Shown piece after piece: positions 1-12,600 of a stretch of DNA of 64,000 nucleotides (the first letter of the stretch is position 1; every line of letters starts with the position of its first letter). Below the pieces are notes generated by a model, which was given only the letters and a program-made list of their open reading frames with translations, was not told the origin of the DNA and did not search any database. The translations under genes and the position numbers were made by a program. This stretch comes from Plazaster borealis (Eukaryota > Echinodermata > Asteroidea > Forcipulatida > Labidiasteridae): positions 16,156,827 to 16,220,826 of the forward strand of contig CM037476.1 in assembly GCA_021014325.1 (NCBI GenBank), written 5' to 3'.

Positions 1-317
1 AAAATAGTCGCAAACAGTGTTCATGTTTTGTGTGATCAACCATGGTTGAACTAACAAACCTGTGGAAATTTGGGCTTAATCTGTTGTGTGAGTCAGGAGA
101 AAATAGTGACTAAATAGTGACCATGCACAATCGGTAAGCTTTCAGACTAAAATTAAACAACGATGTTGTTTAGCCACACCAATCTTGTATAATAGGCCTA
201 CCTTTAAATTCATAGAAATTGAACATGCAATGCTGAGCTCAGTTGTCATCGTTGTACGCCCTGGGCTGCCCTCTATTTTACATTAGCTGTATCACTAGCG
301 TGCGAGGCAGACCATGA

Positions 318-445
318 CATTTCATCTACTAGAGAGGGCAAGGTCGTTTTCATGTTGCAAATTAGGGCACTTTCATTGGAAAATCTTGAAGTCAAAGGGG
401 AACTTGTGAAGGGCACATGAGGCCAAGACCAGGGGCAACAGAGGC
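318..445 (-). repeat. Repeat F, copy without insertion
   Basis: Read on the minus strand, this begins GCCATGGCCTCTGTTGCCCC and continues to CTTGCCCTCTC. It matches 1247-1620 on the plus strand except that the latter carries an extra block at about 1264-1503. Confidence 0.65.
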
Positions 446-1246
446 CATGGCATCCGTGGCCTCAATGTTTTTCCGGCATGGTTTCATGCCTAGTGTATGA
501 CAAATTAGCTGACACTCACAACATTCTCAGAGTTCTACTTATTTCTGTACATGCTTTCATCTGATATAATGTAGGCCTCGTGCTTACGGAGGCAACCGCC
601 TCTGTTGCCCTGCTCTTTGCCTTGATTTTCACCAAAACATTTGAATCTGAGAAAGGCTTCAGGCATGAAGCCTTTCTCAGGCATCTGAAAGCACACAATT
701 CTATGCAAAAGGGGTGTTTTTTTCTTTTACACTCTTTGGCCTATTGTGCCATACATTTGCCCATTTATTATTAACCCAATCCAGGGGTTATGAGTGAGCA
801 AGGAGGCATGCTGGAGGGGAAAAAAAATAGCGCGTCAAAATCGATCACCCCTGGGAATGAGGTTGAGCGTGCATTCGATCAGAGCTATCGAACTATGATG
901 AACTATGGTCCTTGATCGAACTTGCTCCAAACATTACAGCAAAATTATGAATATATTCCTTGGTGTGTTTCCACATGTAGTGCCCCCAGTAGTCTCCCAC
1001 TCACCACACAGATACTGTACAATGTGCACATTAATATGCAAGTCAGACTTACCATGATGAGTCAAACTTCTCCTAATGCTCTTTGGAGCTTTCAGTAGGA
1101 CTTTGAAGTGTCCACTGTCATCCATATGAGTCACATACACCTGCCATTCTCAAGTTCAATCTTAATAACGTCTTTGTCATGCTCTGCATGGATCATGTCT
1201 TGGATAATCCAAATCTACTTGAAATATAGACCTGTAATTACTTCGG

Positions 1247-1620
1247 TCATGGCCTCTGTTGCCCTGGGCCCAATTTCATAGAGCTGCTAAGCACAACAAT
1301 TTGCTTAGCATGAAATATTTTTCCTTGATTAGAACAGGATTGCCAACCAAATTTCCACTTGATTTTCAGGTTAAGCAAACAACAGCTGAATAACAAGCAA
1401 TGTGCAACACATGGAAATTTGGTTGGTAATCCTGTTTTTATCAAGGAAGAAATTTCATGCTAAGCAAATTGTTGTGCTTAGCAGCTCTATGAAATTGGGC
1501 CCTGGTCTTGCCCTTAGTGCCCCCCTATAAAAGTTCCCCACAGACTTTAAGATTTTCCAACTGAAGGGGCCTTTGCAAAATGAAAATGGCCTTGCCCTCT
1601 CAAAGAAGAAGTTCCAAATA
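1247..1620 (+). repeat. Repeat F, copy interrupted by a family C MITE
   Basis: The flanks GGCCTCTGTTGCCCT and GGTCTTGCCCTTAGTGCCC are contiguous in the inverted copy at 318-445. Here they are separated by a family C MITE at about 1264-1503. Confidence 0.65.
1264..1503. mobile_element. Family C MITE (GGGCCCAATTTCATAGAGC ends)
   Basis: It begins GGGCCCAATTTCATAGAGC and ends with the reverse complement, GCTCTATGAAATTGGGCCC. The terminal inverted repeats extend roughly 110 bases inward (TTGCTTAGCATGAAAT..., with AATTTGGTTGGTAATCC on the inner side). Non-coding. Confidence 0.8.
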
Positions 1621-3067
1621 GCCTCCCGAATCCTTTTCAGCTGACGGCTGAATTCTTCTTTAGACATTTCTTCCATTCTTACGTTCAATATTTTTAAAAA
1701 CGTCTGTCCCATGCTGTGCACAGATTGTGTTTGGATAATTTCTTAACTAAGTCTGCTTTTGAAGAAGCCTCCAAAATCCATCGCGGATTAGCCCGAACTT
1801 AATCAGGCATGCGACTTTTCAGCTGGTTATATCTCGGGTTTTTATAATAGTGGTAGAAAACTGAAAAACACTCCAAGTTAAGTGTGGTTAATTTTATTTA
1901 TTTATAAATACATTATTTATTTATTTTCAGGGAGAAGACAAACAATACATACAAAGAACTAACAATATGAATAGGACTTCAGAAAACAAGCCTGCAGAAA
2001 AAAAAGCGAAGATAATCACTAAAGGCACAAAAAGTATTTTTACAAAGTTGGCCAGTTCCCTTTTTTATTCTTTTTTTTTACGGAAAGTACATGTACCTCA
2101 ACTTCAATACCTACAAATGGTATTATAATTATTAATGGTTTATTTATTTCATCTTGGGTAAAAGACATTCGCAGTATAAATACTGAATTATGGTCTTATG
2201 TACAAAATTGGTAGTCAATTAATACAATAAAAAAGCAAGAAATGACAAAATGCACATATGAAAAATAATACCAAAGACTAAAAGTGCAAATGGCCCGGAA
2301 TTACACAAAGAGACAAAACTTAGTCCAGTACTCTCATTACACAGATCAAGATAAATTGCACTTACATGTAACATAAAAACAAATTGGAGTTTTAAATTGG
2401 AGTTTAAAAACAAGTCACAGACAGGTCTCAGAGGAACACCAGGCAATTCCCAAAACAAGGACAGCAATAAAGAACTATTGTGTGTTGATGAGAGACACCA
2501 AGGATTGAATTGGGCTGGTCTTGTAACTCTTGTATTTTCTTAGAATAGTAAATCCTTCTTGAGTTGGGAAGAATTTGTTGTGTGCTCGGAAGAAGGGAGT
2601 ATCAAAAAGGTACCGGAGAAATGATGTGACGTGCAAAATTGTGTTTACAGAAAACTGAGCGTGAAAGTTTAATCAGTTTTCTGTCATTCATGAATCAACT
2701 TAGGAGGGTTAAATTCTACATGGGAATTGGACAAACCTGTCTTTGGGGTAATTCTAGCAACAAAAATGTAACAGTAATGTCATATATTTTGTTCAGGTTT
2801 GTCAGGAGCCATTTTATTGCTTTTAAGGTCGCCTGTTGCTGGCGAAAGAGTACTTTGTGTGACTCAGAGAAGGGTGTTAGAGCCTTATGCCCTTCTAATA
2901 ATAATAATAATTAGAGATTTATATTGCGCGATTTCCACAAAAATGATCAACCGTGCATTACATTAAAAGTAATAAAAACAGTAGATAAAAACATGGCAAA
3001 ACAATGCTATTTCGTGTTCTGGTGAATAAAGGAAGATTGCTTTTCAAAATGCTTGTAGAGATTTAAA

Positions 3068-3449
3068 TTAAAGGCACAGGACACGTTTGGTAATTGTCAA
3101 AGACCAGTGTTCTCACTTGGTGTATCCAACATGCATAAAATAACAAGCCTGTGAAAATTTGGGCTCAATTGGTTATCGAAGTTGCAAGAAAATGATGAAA
3201 GAAAAACACCCTTGTTACACAAATTTGTGTGCTTTCAGATGCCTGAAAAGGGCTTCAGGCCTTAAGTCTTTTTTCAGATTCAAATATTTTAGTGAGAAAT
3301 TACCTCTTTCTCAAAAACTACGTTACTTCAGAGAGAATCGTTTTTCACAATGTTTTATACTATCAACAGCTCTCCGTTGCTCGTTACCAAGTAAATTTTT
3401 ATGCTGATATATATTTTGAGTAATTACCAAACATGTCCAGTGCCGTTAA
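3068..3449 (+). mobile_element. Family A MITE, full length
   Basis: It runs from TTAAAGGCACAGGACACGTT to the inverted end CATGTCCAGTGCCGTTAA, with the usual internal landmarks (CACTTGGTGTATCC, AACAAGCCTGTGAAAATTTG, ACCTCTTTCTCAAAAACTAC). It ends 45 bases before the LDLRAP1-like exon at 3494. Confidence 0.82.
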
Positions 3450-3493
3450 GGTTTCTTTTAAACAAGGGTTTAATTTCTGTCTCTCTATTTCAG

Positions 3494-3609
3494 GCGAAAT
3501 ACAGCAACAAGATGTTATTCAAGAAGGTGTCTCTAACCGTGACCCCAAAAGCCATCATCCAGACAAACCTGGAGAGGGCAGAAGATGTACAAGAAGTTTC
3601 TATTCACAG
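3494..3609 (+). CDS. LDLRAP1: LDLRAP1-like exon, PTB domain middle strands
   Basis: The acceptor is a pyrimidine tract ending in CAG at 3491-3493 and the donor is CAG|GTACCA. The exon enters in phase 0 and leaves in phase 2. It encodes AKYSNKMLFKKVSLTVTP followed by a stretch ending EVSIHR, matching the ARH PTB strands that lead into the ISYCTADK motif. A full-length MITE ends only 45 bases upstream, at 3449. Confidence 0.88.
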
Positions 3610-6600
3610 GTACCAAAAGTAGAAATAATTGAATAAAGATGAAGTAGTTACCTGTAGTAGGCAGTATTCATGCTAGCATTATCTTTAAGATTCTCCTCCT
3701 AACATTTCAATGCTGTCATGGAAGTGGTCCAATTTACTTGAAGGATCTGCTCACCGCATAAATGCCTGCAAGAGACCTCCCTTCAACAAACACCCTTGTT
3801 ATTCCAACTATTGCCACCAAAACATATAGTGAACGTACATTTAGTTTTCAGTTTGCTGAACCTCATTTATGGAACAATCTCCCTCTCACATCAAAAAAGC
3901 TACTACTGTCTTACATTTCAAGACTCTTCTCAAAACATTTCTGTTCAATTCATCGTACATGTACATGTAGTTTTTTTCGTTTTTTTCCTTCTTTTTTTGT
4001 TCTTCTGAGCGCTTAGAGACTCTCTTCTCAAGGTGTTAGGCGCTATACGTGTACAAATACAGTTGTTATTATTATTATTATTATTCTCATGCTCACTCAA
4101 ACGTGAGGCTGCCCACCTCACCACAATCAGCTACATGTACTGTACCACCTCATTCATTTTTGGCCAATATCACCACTTTGCTGTGAAGATTTGTTGTTAA
4201 TGAAAAAACTAATCAAAACAGTTTCTTGTTGTGTCATTTATGAGCTTTTTTTCCTTGAACTATCAATTGAGAACTCACAACTTTGATGTGATGGAATCAT
4301 TGCGTATTTGTGTGGGGACTGTAATCTTGCATACCTGTCAACTGTTCAGATTTAATTGGAATTGTCCAGATTTTTGAGATTACAGGCCGTAATTATTAGA
4401 ACAATCCTATTTCTGACAAGAGAAAGCCATGAACAAGATCAAAAAGTTCTGGCAAAAGAGGGTGCCATTTGCTTGCCACAGTAGAGATTTTCTTATGGGA
4501 TACATCGATTTGTGTACATTGTTTTTTTAAAATACATCATTTTTTTGTGTACAAAGCTATACTCACACAACTTCTAGCGTCGCTATCTGTGGACTCGTAA
4601 AACTGGTGTTCCTATTTCTGAGGTTTCTATGTTGGCAGGTATGATCTTGTCAGTTTGCAGACTGTGTAAATTTTGCTTTGGGCGTCCATTTGAATTGTTA
4701 CCACCCTTCATTAGCACTGCCAGGGGGAAATCACTGCATGTATGCTAGATTACAAATTGGATGAAGAAATGAGTGTCCCCCAAGGGAAAACTTCAAGTTT
4801 TATGGTTAGTAGCTAAAAGTAGCTAAAAAGAAACACTAGTTTGAATGAATAGGGAAACATGGGGGAATTTGAATGCGTGTTAATGAAACAATTGATTTTT
4901 TTTGGAGGGGGTGGGGTTTTCCTCTACACTGATGTAGTTTCATTAGTAAGAAAAAAAGGAGACCAAACGGAATGAAAGTTCAAACTGATCACATTTTTAT
5001 TAAGGAAATGACCAAGTTAAAAAAAAACAGAAACAGAAACAGAATTAATTTTTGCTGAAATTGGTCGGGAAATCCTGTATTATTTTGGAGTGTTTTGTTT
5101 TGGGTTTTTTTTTCACTCTGCACTGATGTAGTTTCATTAGTAAGAAAAAAGGAGACCAAACGGAATGAAAGTTCAAACTGATCACATTTTTATTACGGAT
5201 ATGACCGAGTTAAAAAAAAACAGAAACAGAATTAAAATTTGGCTGAAATTGGCCGGGAAAACCATGTTATGTTGGAGTGTTGTTTTGGGGTTTTTTTCTT
5301 TTTATCTGACTGTACACTTTTTTAGAAAAAAGGAGACCAAACGGAATAAAAGTTCAAACTGATCACATTTTTATTAAGGAAATGACAGAGTTGAAAAAAA
5401 AAATAGCATTCCAAGCGAGAATTTCAGTCCTTTCTCATTCTCAAGAAATTTTGAAGCGTCTGCCTTTGGGCAGATGAATCAGATGACACTTGACAGTGGT
5501 GATTATTTTTGTTGGAAAGTAATCAAGGAAGTAAGCAGATTTATTTTTTTTATGATTGAGTAGGGTATTTAGAGAAAGAAATTTTATTTATTGTTTATTT
5601 TTTATGTTCTATTTACTCTACTCTCTGGTGTCTGCCTCTGCCTATGTAATGGTCTGCCACTTTGGGATGCGCATCTAACACTACAGCGTTCTCCCTTAAC
5701 AGTGGTCCGCTGGCCAAATGCTATTTAAAACACCAGAGGACCAGTCGAAATTCTCTCTAAGTGGTCCGGCTGTCTAGTTCAGTGTTGACAAACATCCCTT
5801 TTTAATATGAGTTATCATCCCCGTTCCCATGGTGTACGATCTCGCCGCGCCATTTTGTTTTCTTTCCCAGAATGCCTTGCTTGATTGTACACCCTGGAAG
5901 TGAAATACGTCGAAATACTTGCATTTTTACACGCGTTCTATGTGCATTTTTACGCGCGTACTAAGACCCCGACAAGCGCCCTACAAGCGCTGGAATGTTA
6001 TTAACAAGCGTGCACGCAAATTTAGTGAGAAATTACCTCTTTCTCAAAAACTACGTTACTTCAGAGGGAGTCGTTGCTCACAATGTTTTATACTATCAAC
6101 AGCTCTCCGTTGCTCGTTACCAAGTAAGTTTTTATGCTACTGTAATATATATTTTTAGTAATTACCAAACATGTACAGTGCCTTTAAGGAAGAGCACTGT
6201 GCAAGTATAATATGTCACTTGACAAAGATATAGAAAGGTTTTATAAATAAGGATTTATACTATTTAATTTCTTTCTTTCTGATTTTCTTCACCACGACCA
6301 TGGATGAATCTTGTAGTATGGGATACTGTTTTTCAAAGGTGTTCAGAAATATACGATAAGCTCCTTTATAAAAAAATATCAGTCACAACGAATCAACTAC
6401 CAATGAGAAGTAGAAGGTTGTGTAAATTTATGCAAAGCACATGTAAACACAATCACTGAAGGAAAAACACATCTAAGACAAAGACATTAAAAACCTTGGC
6501 CAGCCTAAAGTAACATTGGGGAAGTAAAAAGATACTATATTATTAAAAATTAATACAGGCGAGACCTTTGATAATATTGAAATATGTACATGTAAAGTGC

Positions 6601-9600
6601 GTGAGATCATAGTGCAAACATAAGCTTCTGATGCTTTCTCCTATTCCATCTCCGATGTCTGAGCTGTTTTCTCGACCAGCGCTATCAGTCATCTCCCGTT
6701 CCCAGACGCTGTACGTGCACGGCGTGTACCACTTATTGATTGACCGCTGTGTGAACCCACAAGAAAAAGTAGTTCACGCAGGGTTCAATGGCTCCATGAA
6801 TGATGTGCATTAGGCAATGCACTCCCGGAAAAAAGGGTACATTATGCTCAAATATCGCCCTCGCATTGTTGAAGGGTACACAATCAGAAAAAGCACAGGG
6901 GTCCAAGGACATTTGCTCCGGCTCAGAAGCTCAGGGATAAAGAGAAAATGCTGGGTTGGGATAATTTGTGGGAGTTAAGGGAAGCAGAAGGAATACGATG
7001 AGTGTGGCACATTCACTTTAACATGTTTAAAGATGTACATGTAGGTAGGACAGAAATCATTGAGTGTGGATCGGCATGGAAATAATGCATGATTTGTAGC
7101 GATGAGTAACGGATGAATTTTAAAGTTCATCATACAGAGACTGAACTCGTCTCGCTTGGAATGAGAATAATGAAATTTGTTTGGTGGCGAGTTTGTGGAG
7201 GAAAAGGAATGTGAACTATGAACGTGGCACATTCACTACAACAAGATGTAGGACAGCAATTACTGAGTATGGTTTAGGAAAGGAACTAATGCATGATTCC
7301 TTGCGATGAGTAACGGAGGAATTTAAAGTCCATCATACAGAGACCGAACTCGTCTCGCTTGGAATGAGAATAAGGAAATCTGTATGGAGGCGAGTTTGTG
7401 GAGGAAAAGGAATGTGAATTATGAACGTGGCACATTCACTACAACAAGATGTAGGACAGCAATTACTGAGTATGGTTTAGGAAAGGAACTAATGCATGAT
7501 TCCTTGCGATGAGTAACGGAGGAATTTAAAGTCCATCACCGGGGGATGAGAGTAACAAGACCTTTTTGGGGGGGAGAGTTTGTGGAGTGAAGGGAAGGTT
7601 AACAGTGAACGTGGAACATTCACTATACAGGCATGTGATTTTTCAGGATTTTTCCTGAATTCAGGATTTTGTTCTCAACCTCCTTGAGTCTTCAAGTTGT
7701 CTTGAAAGAAATATTGCAGTCATCAAAGGGAGAAAGAAATAGACCACAGTGTGTCCAAACCTGTAGCTTTGTATTTCTGGTGATTCACAGAGTCTGTAAA
7801 ACCTCCTGAATTGTAACATCTGTTCCGGGTATAGAATCAGGGTGAACCCAGGCCTGCAAGTCATTTTCAGGACAGGATAGGACAGTAAGTACCGAGTATG
7901 GATAGCAAAGGAAATAATGCATGGTTTTCAGCACAGAAAACTAAACTACTGTCTCTGTCTCGCTCCAGAGATGATAAATTTCCATCCATTCACATGGGTC
8001 CATCGACTTTGCCTGAGGTATCAGATTTTTGCCTTCTAGGACTTGACATCTCCACTAATTCCATTTAGAAGAAGTATTATCTCCGGCAATGCAAAGAGTG
8101 CTTCCATGCCAGTTGGCTGTCTTTATTGAGATCGGAAGTTCTTACATGTACCTCCTGATGCTACTCTCTACCTGTATAAGACAATTATTTGCCCCTAATG
8201 GAGTAATGTTGTCACATTTTGGGCGGGAGCTTTCTGCCTGACATTTATCTTTTTTAGATAGAGTGCAGAAGCGTATTGCTAATCTTGTTGGTGAAAGGTT
8301 GGGATCAACGTTACAACCGACGTAGGTCTGTAGCCAGCCTCTGTCTTTTCTACAGATATTTTCATGGTAGGTGTTAATATGCCACCAGTGTGTCCGACCT
8401 AGTTCCTCCTATCAGGATGTCTGAGCGTGAAACCAGACTTTCTGCTTCTTCTCACCCATACACTCTTGCTTTGCTGAGATGTAGAACAAAGAGCCACTCC
8501 AACAGCTTTATTCCACATACTGCATCTCTTTGGAACTCCTTGCCTGGTGCATGTTTCCCTCCATCCTACAATCTAGACTGTTTTTAAAGAGGAATATGAA
8601 TTCCTACCTCCTTGTTTTCCAGAGTTTGTTTTCATCTTAAATGCTGTCTTCTTGTAACCCCTTATCACAAGTGGCTTTTAGCCTTGTTCGGGGAAAACTT
8701 GCATACAACAAAATAAGTAATGAATAAAATGACCAGACCTTAGATGGGGGTGGGTGGGGGGGGAGTATGTGGACTAAAGGGAAGGTTTACAATGGGTGTG
8801 GCACATTCACTTTAAGATGGATGATAGCATTTACAGAGTACGGTTTAGCAAAGGAAACAATGCTTGATTTTTAGCGATAAGTAAGGAATGAATTTAAAGC
8901 CCATCGTGTGGAGAATGAACTTGTTCCACTGGGGAATGAGAAAGACAAGACCTTTGCACATTCACTTTAAGATGAAGGATATAAATCGCTGAGAATGAAT
9001 TAGCGAAAGAAATAACGCAGCATTTTTAGAGATACGTACTGAATATTTGATAGCGGCGGCTAAAGCATCCTGGAGACTGAACTCGTTCCACTGGGGGGGA
9101 TGAGAATGATGAGGCTGTTCTTGGGGGGTTTCCTTTTGTCACAACGGAGGCAGACGGCTCTAACTGGCATGTGGGATACCTTTTTCTTTTAGTCTTAGGA
9201 AAGGAAATGCAAACACCCCCCCCCCCCCCGGCAAAATGATTGTGTACTCATGAGTGAAATGGAGTGAAGTTGATTGGGTTGATTTTGAGCTCTGGCGTAT
9301 ACCATGTATTTAGGCCATGCGACTGCGTAGGTGTTTTTGTGTTAAATGTTCATGCACTCCCACATGTATAGGCCAGATTAGATTTGCCACTTTTTCTATT
9401 GCTCCTAACATTTTCAGCCAGGTATACTCAAAAATCTCCATGGGTCGAAATTTTTTGAGAATTTTACGTGTTCGGTCGACGTGGGATATCGTAGTTCATT
9501 AAAGGAGTGAAGAACAATCGTAGGCGTGTGATTTCTGAAGATTTTTCCTGATTTAAGGGTTTCCTTGAGCTTTTACATTTTCTGGAAAGATGTTGAATGG

Positions 9601-12600
9601 ATCACCAAAGGGAGAAAGAAATAGTCTAAACCCTTCATTAATTTTTTGTTTGTTTTGTGGTTCACAGGTTCTGTAAACCTCCTGAATTGGGGTTCTGGGT
9701 CAAGAATTTTAAAGGGAAACCCAGACTCACTATAGCCATTTTTCTTCCCAGGAATTTTCACATTCGTCAAATCTCTTCCTTGCAAATATTAATCAGGCAT
9801 GGCCGGGAGTGTCATTTTCTGTGCAGTGCAGTATTTCCTTCACACTGTACATGTAGGTCTCTTTTTTATTCGGTTAGTGGGCATGTGACAGTCACAGGTT
9901 CTATTTTAAACTAGACCTACTTTCTGAACGGATGGTTCTCTTTCAACAAGGGGCTTTATTATATAAAACCAACATACATGTACATGCAATCATATGTTTT
10001 ATGATGTAAAGTAGGGCAGGTCATTGTACAGAACAGGGGCTGAACTGTTACCTATTTGTCCCTGGATGTCAGCTGACATACTGCTTGTATGCACAAGCAC
10101 ATTTCTTTTTCGCATCAGCTCCCATCAGGGACCCTGGCGCCCAGTAACCCGATACCCTCACCTGCCATGAATTACCATCACACCACTCCAGTCACAACAT
10201 GACCTGCTTTCAAGAGTTCAACATAAACTTGCTCCAGTCCCACAGTGTGCAGCTTTTTACATCAGGGTCCTCTATGAGTACTTCGGTTAAGCGACAGAAA
10301 GGGGCTGGAGAGAATGTTGACTGGTCCTCAGGGTTCAATTTTATAGAGCTACTTAATCCTTCAGAGACCATTCATTTCTGTATAATTATCACCATGCGCC
10401 CAGACATGGTTTTATTGTTGATTATTCAAAACAATTTGTTCTTGTAAAAGTGTCTAGAAAAAAAACCAAAAAATATATTGGTTTTGCTTTGCTTTAGAAA
10501 CATAGTTTAAACTATGTTAATATGGGAAACATTGGAAAATGTGAAAGTAGGTCAGATCTTGCAGCCGTGTGCGGTCGCTATTGGTACTTTGGTACAAGCC
10601 GTTTGTAACCGCTACGGTCTCTAACAGGGTAAGCACAAAAAGTAGCTAAGCAGAACAAAAGTATGCTTACCAGAATAAGAAATATTTTCTGCTTAAGCAG
10701 CTCTATGGAACTGGGCTCAGGTGTTTTAACCAACATATTTGACTAGCCACTGTGGTTTATAAGCGAGCTGCCAAGTATGACCGCTTCGCTTGTAAACCTC
10801 CCACGATCCTCCCATGATACTATCATATGGTATGAACGATGAAGCATCCACTCTTATTAAAGCGAGGCGGATTTAGAACGGGTTATTAAAGGAATTGTAT
10901 ACGTTTGGTAATTGGAACCCACTGTTTGTTTCAATCCTAGTTGTAGACATATACCATAAAACTAACCTGTGAACATTTCATTTCAAAAGGTGGTAGCGTT
11001 TTTTGAGATATTGCCGAAAATCTGGAGCGGTTATGTCGACGCAGGAAGAATAATCTGCAATTGGAATGACAATCTGAGAAGCGTTACTGTCAGTAACGCT
11101 TCTCAGATTCAAATTTTTGGGGATAAAAAATGATTTCTTTTTCCATACCCACATTACTACTAAGTGAAAAGTTTCTCAAAATGCATTATACTATCCAAAG
11201 CTGCTGTACTTCTTACCGAGTAAGTTTTTATTGCCGTTAATTTTCAAAGTCATTACCGAACATTACAGACCCTTTAAGAACAGTATTAGTGAGTGTTATT
11301 GTGACACTTTCACCCCGCTTATAAACCACATGGGTAGGCAAATCAGGTGTTTTAACTGGCATTTTGGCCAGCGGACCACTGTTGAGGGCGAACACTCATT
11401 TGCACAATTGCTGATGGACTTACATGTAAAACCCATCTTTTCACTAATCTTAGATTACTGCTACATGTGTATCTTTTTTTCTTCTCTTTTAACCCCCTCT
11501 TTTTTATGTATTACATGTATAACATACATAGGCCCTAAGTGCACCTGTAAAAAAAAAAAAAAAGAAACAAAAAAACATGATTGAAATTTTAACCAGGAAA
11601 AACTTAAATTGATTTCCAAATTTCCTGAACATTTAAAGGCACTGAACACGTTTGGAAATTGTCAAAGACCAGTGTTCTCACTTGGTGTATCCCAACATAT
11701 GCATAAATAACAAGCCTGTGAAAATTTGGGCTCAATTGGTCATCGAAGTTGCAAGAAAATTATGAAAGAAAAAAGACCCTTGTTGTACAAATTTGTGTGC
11801 TTTCAGATAGGAATAAAAACTTCTTGCAAGAAGTTTTTATTATTTCAGTGAGAAATTACCTCTTTCTCAAAAACTACGTTACTTCAGATGGAGTCGTTTC
11901 CTACAATGTTTTATACTATCAACAGCTCTCCGTTGCTTGTTATCAAGTAAGTTTTTATGCTAATATTTGTTTTGAGTCATTACCAAACGTGTACGATACC
12001 TTTAAACGAAACCAACAGTAAAAACAAAATGGGACCTTCCTTTTCGGCTAGCATACATGTGTACATGCAGAGAATGATTTCATCAGGGAAATAAACGTAG
12101 GCGTGTACATTCATTTACCATTTGTCGTAAAGAGCCCTTGAATAATAGGATGATTAGAATTGACAATTTTGTAAATTTTCATCAGGAAAATAAACGTAGG
12201 CGTGTACATTCATTTACCATTGGTCGTAAAGAGCCCTTGAATAATAGGATGATTAGAATTGACAATTTTGTAAGTTGAGAAATTTTGTGTTTGTTTGCGT
12301 TTTCATGTTTAGTGTTACTTAGCCATGCAGAGGGGTGTCTGGGTGTCTTTTTGACTCCCTGTTTTAAATTTGGACACCCTGTTTAACCTGTTATTTTCAT
12401 GTAAATGTATTGTAAGTGAACAATTTGGACACCCAGTTTTAAAATTTCCAGCAAATTTTGACACCATTTTACCAAATCCTGGCTAAAACCTCAAGTATAG
12501 GGCAGTTCCATATAATTCTGAACCAAAAAGACATGAATGTAACTTGCCAAACACCATTTTGAAACTTCGTTGTTTTTGTTACACACTTCCTGCAGTGTTT

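Larger units (their letters stand above)
1..3067. other. Intron of LDLRAP1-like gene or upstream DNA; repeats only
   Basis: No PTB-domain exon was found here. The stretch holds fragments of the main MITE families (1-140, 640-720), a repeat present twice in inverted orientation (about 318-445 and 1247-1620), an LINE/SINE-type tail with an ATA-rich run and a TATTGCGCG motif (2895-2960), and AT-rich unique-looking DNA at 1850-2640. Confidence 0.5.
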
